Of a DNA stretch of 9,482 nucleotides, positions 1-6,925 are shown one piece after another. Under the pieces are notes generated by a model. It was not told the origin of the DNA and did not search any database. It saw only the letters and a program-made list of their open reading frames with translations. This DNA comes from Desulfuromusa sp. GTDB taxonomy: Bacteria > Desulfobacterota > Desulfuromonadia > Desulfuromonadales > Geopsychrobacteraceae. The DNA is taken from the NCBI GenBank assembly GCA_030590745.1, contig JAUVCS010000021.1, positions 1 to 9,482 of the forward strand. Direction: 5' to 3'. Each line of letters begins with the position of its first letter. Positions within the stretch are counted from its first letter, which is position 1. The position numbers were made by a program, and so were the translations under genes.

Positions 1-120
1 TTTGCTGCCGGTTATATTTCCAGTGACTATGAGGATGTTTTTACCTTCGGTTTGCTGGTTCTGATCCTGATCCTGCGTCCTGCCGGAATTCTCGGTAAGT
101 CGCATAAGCAGAAGGTTTAG
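1..120 (+). CDS. livH: Branched-chain amino acid ABC transporter permease LivH, C-terminal end (partial)
   Basis: Reading frame 1 is open from the left edge to TAG at 118-120 and encodes the last 39 residues of a LivH permease. The visible part has the family's ending: a Gly-Tyr-Ile-Ser-Ser turn, a final hydrophobic helix (FGLLVLILILRPAGILG) and a short basic tail. LivH and LivM together form the inner-membrane channel of the LIV/HAAT importer for leucine, isoleucine, valine and related amino acids. The assignment rests on this short match plus the livM-livG-livF genes that follow at once in the same direction. The start and most of the gene lie outside the window; the periplasmic binding-protein gene, if linked, would be further upstream. 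Confidence 0.88.
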   Translation, partial: FAAGYISSDYEDVFTFGLLVLILILRPAGILGKSHKQKV

Positions 121-122
121 GG

Positions 123-1341
<1,219 letters not shown>

Positions 1342-1349
<8 letters not shown>

Positions 1350-2142
1350 AAAAAAACATAAACTACTTGAAGTCAAAGGGCTGACCATGGATTTCGGCGG
1401 TCTACGAGCTGTCGATAGTGTGACTTTGGAAGTCTATGAAGGCGATATTGCCGCATTGATTGGTCCAAATGGTGCGGGGAAAACAACTTTTTTTAATTGT
1501 ATCACCGGGATTTATAATCCAACCAAGGGCGATATTCTGCTTCACCCCAAGGGGCTGAAGACGCGCCGCTTGAATGGTCTAAAGCCGAATAAGGTGACTG
1601 AAATGGGTTTGGCGCGAACCTTTCAGAATATTCGCCTGTTTCCCGATATGACGGTTCTTGAAAACGTTATGATTGGCCGTCACTGCCGGACCAATGCAGG
1701 TATTTTCAAAGCGATCGTCCGCAGTAAGTCGGTTCGTGACGAAGAACAGCAGATTGTTGCGTCGAGTTATTCTCTTCTTGAAAAGGTCGGTCTTGCTGAT
1801 TTTGCCAACGAGTTTTCCAAGAATCTCCCCTATGGTGCACAACGTCGCCTGGAAATTGCCCGCGCAATGGCAACGGATCCATTTTTGTTGTTACTGGATG
1901 AACCGGCGGCAGGGATGAACCCTCAGGAAACGTCTGATTTAGAAAAATTGATCTGTAAAATCAGCACTGAGGAAGGTATCGCTATTCTGTTGATCGAGCA
2001 TGATATGAAGCTGGTTATGAACATTTCCAATTCTATTGTTGTTATGGAATATGGGAAGAAAATTGCTGAGGGCGCTCCCCAGGAAATCAAGGACAATCCA
2101 AAGGTCATTGAAGCCTACCTGGGAGAAGAGACCGATGCTTGA
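1342..2142 (+). CDS. livG: Branched-chain amino acid ABC transporter ATP-binding protein LivG
   Basis: This 266-residue cytoplasmic ATPase is one of the two nucleotide-binding subunits of the LIV importer. All ABC motifs are visible: Walker A GPNGAGKT (41-48), Q-loop Gln in ARTFQN (95), signature region, Walker B LLLLDEP (182-188) and H-loop His in LLIEHD (220). The signature is PYGAQRRLEIARA instead of LSGGQ, which is normal for LivG. The ATG lies inside the livM 3' end (8-base overlap), supporting coupled translation. The stop codon TGA (2140-2142) shares its last two bases with the palindromic repeat that follows. The C-terminus (VIEAYLGEE) matches the family, so the repeat does not appear to have truncated the protein. 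Confidence 0.96.
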
Positions 2143-2265
2143 TGGCGTTGCAAAAATATCGCCCTACTGCGTTGTCGTGAAATTACAGGATCTCGACATA
2201 CTCATGTATGTCTTCGCCTCTGAAAAACACGACCCCTTGTTGGACAAGAATTTTGCTTAGCCACC
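2141..2265. repeat. Long imperfect palindromic intergenic repeat between livG and livF
   Basis: About 125 bp are nearly self-complementary end to end. The left end (GATGGCGTTGCAAAAAT) pairs imperfectly with the right end (ATTTTGCTTAGCCACC): after complementing, both share the frame G-x-TGGC-xxx-GCAAAA. GTCGTG at 2174-2179 mirrors CACGAC at 2228-2233, and the centre is a perfect 7-bp stem with a 4-base loop, GACATAC-TCAT-GTATGTC (2195-2212). The midpoint of the outer arms coincides with the centre of this stem. No transposase, long ORF or clear flanking duplication is present. The architecture is that of a REP/MITE-like non-autonomous dispersed element. I recall similar sequences in Desulfuromonas/Geobacter-type genomes but cannot verify this here. 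It breaks an otherwise tightly packed operon and would fold in the livGF transcript. Confidence 0.75.
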
Positions 2266-2286
2266 CTATATATTAACGAGACTTTT

Positions 2287-2994
2287 ATGCTTAAAATACA
2301 GAATATCCAAACATTTTATGGAAATATTCAAGCTCTAAAAGATGTTTCAATAGAGATAGCAGAAGGCGAGATTGTTGCTCTTATTGGTGCTAATGGCGCA
2401 GGGAAAACAACAACATTAATGTCAATCTGTGGAATCACTCCACCACGTCATGGTGACATTTTTCTGGATGGTGATTCAATAAAAGGGTTGAGCGCCGAGA
2501 AAATTGTTGAAAAAGGGATTGTTCAGGTTCCTGAAGGTCGACGGATTTTTCCTGATTTAACGGTTTTTGAAAATCTGGAAATGGGTGCTTTCCTGCGTAA
2601 AAACAAGAAATTGATTCAGCAGGATTTAAACTATGTCACGACTTTATTCCCGATCCTTGAAAAACGTCGCAATCAGCTTGGTGGGACTCTGTCTGGTGGT
2701 GAACAGCAGATGCTGGCAATCTCGCGGGCACTGATGGCACGTCCTCGGGTTTTGCTACTTGACGAACCTTCTCTGGGGTTGGCACCGTTGATTATTAAAA
2801 AGATTTTTGAGATTATTCGTCAGATCAACAAGGAAAGCAATACAACGATCTTCCTGGTGGAGCAAAATGCCAATCAGGCATTGAAGTTGGCAGACCGTGG
2901 CTATGTTATGGAGAATGGCTGTATTTCTCTGGTCGATTCTGCCGAAAATTTATTGGCTAATGATGATGTAAGGAAGGCTTACTTAGGGATGTGA
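2287..2994 (+). CDS. livF: Branched-chain amino acid ABC transporter ATP-binding protein LivF
   Basis: This 235-residue second ATPase subunit of the LIV importer partners LivG on the cytoplasmic face of LivHM. Motifs are Walker A GANGAGKT (34-41), Q-loop in IVQVPEGRRIFPDLTV (Gln80), signature LSGGEQQMLAISRALM (135-150), Walker B VLLLDEPSLGLAP (155-167) and an H-loop reading FLVEQNA, with Asn194 where most ABC ATPases have His. That substitution is usual in LivF, so it is not a defect. The length is normal. The ATG at 2287 has only a weak ribosome site (GAGA at 2278-2281), and the gene lies 144 bases from livG, unlike the overlapping genes upstream; the intervening palindrome may affect its expression. 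An intrinsic terminator follows 22 bases after the stop. Confidence 0.96.
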   Translation: MLKIQNIQTFYGNIQALKDVSIEIAEGEIVALIGANGAGKTTTLMSICGITPPRHGDIFLDGDSIKGLSAEKIVEKGIVQVPEGRRIFPDLTVFENLEMGAFLRKNKKLIQQDLNYVTTLFPILEKRRNQLGGTLSGGEQQMLAISRALMARPRVLLLDEPSLGLAPLIIKKIFEIIRQINKESNTTIFLVEQNANQALKLADRGYVMENGCISLVDSAENLLANDDVRKAYLGM

Positions 2995-3016
2995 TCTTTT
3001 CCTCTGTCGGATCTGT

Positions 3017-3042
3017 AGCGCCCTTTTTGGGCGCTTTTTTTT
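3017..3042 (+). terminator. Rho-independent terminator of the liv operon
   Basis: A perfect 7-bp GC-rich stem, AGCGCCC (3017-3023) with GGGCGCT (3029-3035), closes a TTTTT loop and is followed by an unbroken T run to 3042. It lies 22 bases after the livF stop and has the classic form of an intrinsic terminator, so the sensor gene that follows is expected to have its own promoter. Confidence 0.92.
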
Positions 3043-3134
3043 GTGAAAAAAACAGAATTTTCAATAATTTTGCATGTGTAGAGGGTTTGTAGTAATCTCT
3101 AGCAACTTTTCACTTGATGGAGTTGATTTTCCGG

Positions 3135-4457
3135 ATGTTTAATTTATTTTCAACAGTTACTAAAAAAGTGGTGATTGGTTATCTGGTCGTCGTGATTTTT
3201 AGCCTTTCAGCGGTTGGTTTTGCCCTTACACGACTACATCAACAGACCAGTGATACTGAACACTTAGTTAACGTTGAATTTCGTACTTTTGAATTGGTGC
3301 GTGATCTGCAACAGAACCTTCTTGCCCAGGAAAATATTGAAAAGCAGTTATTGATACTTCGTGATCCGGCGTTAAGTGAACTACGACTTAATCGAAACAA
3401 TGAATTTACCCGTTATACTCTGGCCTTAAATCGTCCCCCACTTTCGGATCAGTTGAAAAGCTTGATAAAATTGATTGAAACCTATCGGCAGGTAAATAAT
3501 CAGTTGTCGAAAGCTCTGTTCTTGGAAAACTGGTCCCAGGCGCAAAAACTGTCTAACGAAATGACCGTTCCCCTCCGGATTCGATTGTTAAATTATCTCG
3601 CAGAATTCAGACAGCAGCAGCAGCAAAAAATAAATACAGGTATGGCTCAATTATCGCAACATACTAATTCCGCATTTCAAATGACGGTGTTGCTAAGTTT
3701 GCTCGGTATTTGTCTTTCGGCTCCAGTCTCAATAGCGGTTATTTTAAGTATTCACCGTTCGGTTAAGGAGCTTAAAATAGCAACTCAGCGAATATCTGCA
3801 GGAAGATTTGATCATTATCCTGAAATTTCTGGTAATGATGAGTTTGCCCAGTTGGCCAATGACTTTGCGCGGATGGGTGAAAAATTAAGTGAATTGGAGC
3901 AGTTGCACCTGGATACCAACCCGCTGACTCTGTTGCCGGGAAATCTTGCAATTGACCGTGAAATTGAAATGCGTATCGTTAACAAACAGTCCTTTGCTCA
4001 TCTCTATATTGATCTGGATAACTTCAAAGTTTATAGCGACCGATATGGATATAAGGCAGGCAGCGATGTTCTTGCAAGAGTTGGTAGCCTTCTGAAACAG
4101 GTTGTCGAGGAGTATGGCAATCCGCAGGATTTGGTCGGGCACATAGGTGGAGATGACTATGTTGTCCTGAGCAGCCTTGAATCTGGGGAATTGCTGGCAC
4201 AAAAAATTATCGAAGGTTTTACTGAGTTAGTCCCCTCATTCTATACAGCTGAAGATCGTAAGGTTGGAGAATTCTCTGGCGAAGATCGATATGGGGTGAG
4301 ACGGATTTTTTCGCTGATGACAATATCTATTGCAGTTATTCCCTCTGATCACTACGAATATCCGTCACGTCTGGCAATCAGTCAGGACTGCGCGCGAGTT
4401 AAGGAATATCTAAAAATTCAAGAGGGAAGTAACTATATGTTGGAGAAAGAGATTTAA
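3135..4457 (+). CDS. Membrane sensor with HAMP and degenerate GGDEF-like domain
   Basis: This predicted inner-membrane signalling protein has 440 residues from ATG 3135. TGGAG at 3118-3122 is a usable though distant ribosome site; ATG 3117 or TTG 3114 would add 6-7 residues but have no ribosome site. Layout: TM1 (about 12-31); a helical extracytoplasmic sensor region rich in Gln and charged residues (32-182); TM2 (183-206); HAMP (about 207-258); and a GGDEF-like domain (about 261-425) with NPLTLLPGN (262-270), YIDLDNFK (291-298), GGDDY (338-342) and a C-terminal VKEYLKIQEGSNYM segment typical of the 'LPGN' GGDEF-like subfamily. The signature is GGDDY, not GG(D/E)EF, and the residues matching the usual guanine-binding Asn and Asp are Ser301 and Ser310. 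Canonical c-di-GMP synthesis is therefore doubtful: it may be a nucleotide-binding regulator or use another substrate. It is monocistronic, apart from the remnant downstream. Confidence 0.82.
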   Translation: MFNLFSTVTKKVVIGYLVVVIFSLSAVGFALTRLHQQTSDTEHLVNVEFRTFELVRDLQQNLLAQENIEKQLLILRDPALSELRLNRNNEFTRYTLALNRPPLSDQLKSLIKLIETYRQVNNQLSKALFLENWSQAQKLSNEMTVPLRIRLLNYLAEFRQQQQQKINTGMAQLSQHTNSAFQMTVLLSLLGICLSAPVSIAVILSIHRSVKELKIATQRISAGRFDHYPEISGNDEFAQLANDFARMGEKLSELEQLHLDTNPLTLLPGNLAIDREIEMRIVNKQSFAHLYIDLDNFKVYSDRYGYKAGSDVLARVGSLLKQVVEEYGNPQDLVGHIGGDDYVVLSSLESGELLAQKIIEGFTELVPSFYTAEDRKVGEFSGEDRYGVRRIFSLMTISIAVIPSDHYEYPSRLAISQDCARVKEYLKIQEGSNYMLEKEI

Positions 4458-4585
4458 AGAAATTCTCTTTTGTTGATCCCTTTTCTTCTCGCTGGTTGTG
4501 CAATTCTTTATCCCCAACCAAAACGGATAAGATTGAACAGCTGAAAAATCTATTGATCCAATCAGAAAAATATTCCAAGAAATAA
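4454..4585 (+). pseudogene. Possible remnant of a small lipoprotein gene, frameshifted
   Basis: One frame begins L-KKFSFV (TTA AAG AAA at 4454-4462, no start codon left). The frame one base over then reads LLLIPFLLAGCA (4467-4502) with a good lipobox, Leu-Ala-Gly-Cys. The first frame resumes as SLSPTKTDKIEQLKNLLIQS and ends in EKYSKK plus TAA at 4583-4585. Joined, these give a normal small lipoprotein: basic N-terminus, hydrophobic stretch, lipobox, charged helix. Two opposite shifts are needed, one near 4468-4476 and one near 4500-4512, so the sequence as given is not translatable as one protein. Its position just behind a membrane sensor recalls sensor-lipoprotein pairs such as GlrK-QseG, but no homology is claimed. 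Chance is possible at this length. Confidence 0.4.
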
Positions 4586-4593
4586 ACAGTTTA

Positions 4594-5658
4594 TCAGCTT
4601 TTTGCTCGTTCATATTGGACCGGCCAGGGATGATTCTCTCCAAGGACCCGGGCGGCATGCAGTGGCCAGTAAGGATCATCTAATAACTTTCTTCCCAGCA
4701 ATACAGCATCTGCCAATTCAGTGGCGATGATCTGTTCGGCTTGTGCCGGATCGGTGATCAGTCCTACCGCTCCGGTTGCGATATTGACCTTATTTTTAAC
4801 TTCGGTTGCCAACGGCACCTGGAATCCCGGTCCGGCTGGAATAACGGCATCGTGGACCAGTCCCCCGGAAGAACAATCGATCAGGTCAACTCCCAGCGAC
4901 TTAAGCTGCTGACAGAACTCCAGTGATTGCTCTAAGCTCAATCCCCCCTTGACCCAATCGGTTGCAGAGATACGGACAAACATAGGTAAGTTGGCCGGCC
5001 AGATTTCCCGAACCAGCTTGGCGATATGCAATGGGAACCGAATCCGGTTTTCGAGTGAGCCGCCAAACTCATCTTTTCGACAGTTACTTAATGGAGAAAG
5101 AAATTGATGGAGCAGGTAACCGTGGGCAGCATGCAGCTCGACAACTTGAAAACCAGCTGTCAAAGCTCGGCGAGTTGCTTCGGCAAACTGCCGGGCAATT
5201 TTATCCAGATCCTCAGCAGTTGCCTCCCTTGGAGTCTGATGTCCGGGAGCAAAGGGGATCGGACTGGGGGCGATAGGTTGCCAGCCACGGTTATTGGAAT
5301 CAAGCGGTTGTCCACCCAGCCAGGGTGGTTCTACTGCGGCCTTACGTCCGGCGTGAGCCAACTGAACTCCAACAACGGAGCCCTGTTCTTTGATAAAGGC
5401 AATCATGGCAGTGAATGATGCAGCATGCTCATCACTCCAGAGGCCTAAATCTTCCGGGCTGATTCTCCCTTCCGGAGTTACCGCCATTGCCTCAATCAGT
5501 ATGAGCCCTGCACCCCCCACAGCCCGACTGCCATAATGGACATAGTGCCAATTATTGGCTTTACCATCGGGACTGGAATATTGACACATGGGCGAAATAA
5601 AGATCCGATTTGGGATTGTCAGATCACGAAGTTTCAGTGGTGAGAACAGGTGCACCAT
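4594..5658 (-). CDS. Old yellow enzyme, class III (YqjM/NamA-like) NAD(P)H:flavin oxidoreductase
   Basis: This 354-residue FMN-dependent ene-reductase of the OYE family probably reduces activated C=C bonds (enones, nitro compounds) with NAD(P)H in the cytoplasm. Start is ATG 5658, six bases after AAGGAG (5670-5665); an adjacent ATG at 5661 is too close to it. Class III hallmarks are ISPMCQYSS, with Cys25 and Tyr27 equivalent to YqjM Cys26/Tyr28; VQLAHAGRKA (98-107); ELHAAHGYLLHQFLSPLSN, with substrate-binding His176/His179 and proton-donor candidate Tyr181; the RKDEFGGSLENR segment (194-205); and GRKLLDDPYWP (322-332) near the C-terminus, contributing the phosphate-binding Arg. Length fits YqjM (about 340). 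It is the last gene of a leftward cluster, 71 bases after the TM2 gene. Physiological substrate unknown; 2,4-dienoyl-CoA reductase is unlikely, since the large extra FAD/NAD domain is absent. Confidence 0.93.
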   Translation of the reverse strand: MVHLFSPLKLRDLTIPNRIFISPMCQYSSPDGKANNWHYVHYGSRAVGGAGLILIEAMAVTPEGRISPEDLGLWSDEHAASFTAMIAFIKEQGSVVGVQLAHAGRKAAVEPPWLGGQPLDSNNRGWQPIAPSPIPFAPGHQTPREATAEDLDKIARQFAEATRRALTAGFQVVELHAAHGYLLHQFLSPLSNCRKDEFGGSLENRIRFPLHIAKLVREIWPANLPMFVRISATDWVKGGLSLEQSLEFCQQLKSLGVDLIDCSSGGLVHDAVIPAGPGFQVPLATEVKNKVNIATGAVGLITDPAQAEQIIATELADAVLLGRKLLDDPYWPLHAARVLGENHPWPVQYERAKS

Positions 5659-5729
5659 CATTATCTCCTTCAAAGTCTTGGTGACTGGAAAGTCTATAAG
5701 TTATTTGTCTCAGGTTTTTAGGTTTATAT

Positions 5730-6128
5730 TCAATACCCGCCATTTGATTGTGATATCTGATCATTGATAGTCCAGAAATCGTAAAGATAACCCAGACCAA
5801 AAATTCCGCAGGTCAACAAGTAAATAATGCCACTGATCCATTTGCCCAGATACATACGATGAAATCCGAATAGACCGAGAAAGGTTAACAGAATCCAGGT
5901 GATGGTATAGTCATAAGTCCCGGCACTAAAGCGGATATTGGCCTGTCGATCCATCCCCGGGATGAGAAACAGGTCGATAATCCAGCCGATGCCACAGAGT
6001 CCCAGAGTCAAAAAATAGATGGTTCCAGTCAGCGGTTTCCCATAATAGAAGCGATGTGAACCGGTGAATCCGAATATCCATAAAATATAACCGATTGTTT
6101 TCTGATGGGTATTGTCGTCAATATACAC
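5730..6128 (-). CDS. Small membrane protein with two tandem TM2 domains
   Basis: This 132-residue integral membrane protein is made of two copies of the TM2 domain. Copy 1 (about residues 10-53) has GFTGSHRFYYGKPLTG then GIGWIIDLF; copy 2 (about 75-118) has GLFGFHRMYLGKWISG then GLGYLYDFW. Each copy shows two hydrophobic helices joined by a short turn with the family's HR-x-Y-x-GK motif, and an aromatic-Asp pair at the end. A short charged linker (IPGMDRQANIRF) separates them. The start is GTG 6128 with AAGGAG (6140-6135) six bases upstream; no better ATG exists. It lies 19 bases after the CMD-like gene, so co-transcription is likely. TM2 proteins have no settled biochemical role in bacteria, so none is assigned. 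Confidence 0.88.
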   Translation of the reverse strand: MYIDDNTHQKTIGYILWIFGFTGSHRFYYGKPLTGTIYFLTLGLCGIGWIIDLFLIPGMDRQANIRFSAGTYDYTITWILLTFLGLFGFHRMYLGKWISGIIYLLTCGIFGLGYLYDFWTINDQISQSNGGY

Positions 6129-6147
6129 GTTTTGCTCCTTTTATCCG

Positions 6148-6681
6148 TTATTCAGGTTCAATCCCCAGTGCGACCAGATAGCGTGAAACCATATTATATG
6201 TGGCAATCACGCCGATCAGCTCTACCAGGTGTCGATCATTTTGTAGCGTATCGATCATTGTCGACATGGTTGCTTCTTCAACTTCTACCATTCGGGTCAT
6301 TTCTATACACAATTGAATGACAGCTTTTTCTGTTTCACTGAATAATAAACTGTTGAGGGTTAAGTGGTCAATTTGCTGGAGATTGTTAAGTTGCTCTCTG
6401 GTCCCCCCCACTTTTAAGAATTCTGGAGCATGTTGAGTGAATTCATATTCCGCTTTGTTGAGTATGGCGACGGTGCAGATTGCCAGTTCACGCAATTTAG
6501 CCGGTAGTTCCAAATTATGTCTTACTTCACTGAGAAAACTATTCCAGCCTGCTGCAAAGGGAGGGCTGTGCAATAACATACGATCCAGATTTAATAAAGT
6601 TCCACCCCGTCGAAAACGGATAGCTGAAATCAGCTCAGATGGCTCCTGAATGCTTTCCGGTTGATAGGGAATGACAGGCAT
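6148..6681 (-). CDS. Carboxymuconolactone decarboxylase/AhpD-like family protein
   Basis: This 177-residue soluble protein has one CMD-like helical domain (about residues 35-115). Recognisable segments are NLDRMLLHSPPFAAGWNSFL, then LPAKLRELAICTVAILNKAEYEF leading into TQHAPEFLKVGG, and DHLTLNSLLFSETEKAVIQLC. The last helical part (about 130-172) ends in LIGVIATYNMVSRYLVALGI. The AhpD CxxC pair is absent: the corresponding site reads EYEFTQH (78-84), with Glu and His but no cysteines, so a thiol peroxidase partner role is unlikely. The family also includes dehalogenase-, decarboxylase- and stress-related members, so the substrate is unknown. Start is ATG 6681, six bases after AAGGAG; the TTG at 6705 would lie upstream of that ribosome site and is rejected. 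It is the first gene of the CMD-TM2-OYE cluster. Confidence 0.9.
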   Translation of the reverse strand: MPVIPYQPESIQEPSELISAIRFRRGGTLLNLDRMLLHSPPFAAGWNSFLSEVRHNLELPAKLRELAICTVAILNKAEYEFTQHAPEFLKVGGTREQLNNLQQIDHLTLNSLLFSETEKAVIQLCIEMTRMVEVEEATMSTMIDTLQNDRHLVELIGVIATYNMVSRYLVALGIEPE

Positions 6682-6729
6682 AGACAACTCCTTAATAGAA
6701 CTCAACGAAGGGAGGTTGAGATTACGTTA

Positions 6730-6741
6730 TTGTTATAACAA
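6730..6741. promoter_or_regulatory. 12-bp perfect palindrome, possible operator
   Basis: TTGTTATAACAA is a perfect 12-bp palindrome, 49 bases upstream of the CMD-like start in the divergent intergenic region. A related motif, GGTTATAAACA, occurs at 6792-6802. An operator for the leftward cluster is an inference from position and symmetry; a TATAAC hexamer inside the palindrome could be a -10 on the minus strand, but no matching -35 was found. The rest of 6682-6828 contains one further small inverted repeat (CTCAAC/GTTGAG, 6701-6720) and no coding signal. Confidence 0.3.
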
Positions 6742-6828
6742 CTGCAAGAATTCTGCACTGATATGTGGAAATATATGGTTTGTCGCTAAATGGTTATAAA
6801 CAGGGTATTCATATTGTCGGATGGTCTG

Positions 6829-6856
6829 TTGATTAAAAAAGATCACCTGCTATGAT
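6829..6856 (+). promoter_or_regulatory. Candidate sigma70 promoter of the PocR-GGDEF gene
   Basis: TTGATT (6829-6834) and TATGAT (6851-6856) are separated by 16 bases and match the -35 and -10 consensus at 4/6 and 5/6 positions. Transcription would start near 6863, leaving a leader of about 60 bases before ATG 6926. This is the best promoter match in the divergent region, called on consensus alone. Confidence 0.45.
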
Positions 6857-6870
6857 ATGAGTGTCTGTTT

Positions 6871-6885
6871 ATTTTGCTGCAAAAT
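6871..6885 (+). promoter_or_regulatory. Inverted repeat in the predicted leader of the PocR-GGDEF gene
   Basis: ATTTTGCTGCAAAAT is a perfect inverted repeat, with 7-bp arms around a single T, just downstream of the predicted transcription start. The one-base spacer makes a protein-binding operator more likely than an RNA hairpin. No known regulator site is claimed. Confidence 0.3.
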
Positions 6886-6925
6886 CATTATGGTTATTTA
6901 TCTTCTATTGCCCATTTGAGGTAAC

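Noticed and set aside
2036..2260. Open frame running from within livG through the palindromic repeat
   Set aside because: Starts inside livG in another frame, has no known protein features, and its 3' half is the repeat.
2872..2876. Missing H-loop His in LivF (Asn in VEQN)
   Set aside because: The VEQN form is normal in LivF proteins, so it is not evidence of inactivation.
3070..3098. Possible promoter TTGCAT-N17-TAATCT for the sensor gene
   Set aside because: The -10 match is poor; a promoter is expected here after the liv terminator but none can be placed with confidence.
3114..3134. Upstream TTG/ATG starts for the GGDEF-like sensor
   Set aside because: No ribosome site precedes them; ATG 3135 gives a typical short N-terminus before TM1 with TGGAG upstream. 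This remains a close call of six to seven residues.
4470..4544. Short intact peptide from TTG 4470 with a lipobox (about 24 residues)
   Set aside because: No ribosome site, ends soon after the lipobox Cys, and the charged tail that makes it lipoprotein-like lies in another frame; better explained as part of a broken gene.
5031..5418. Plus-strand open frames (about 80-105 codons) opposite the old yellow enzyme gene
   Set aside because: Antisense shadows of a well-conserved gene with no recognisable protein features or ribosome sites.
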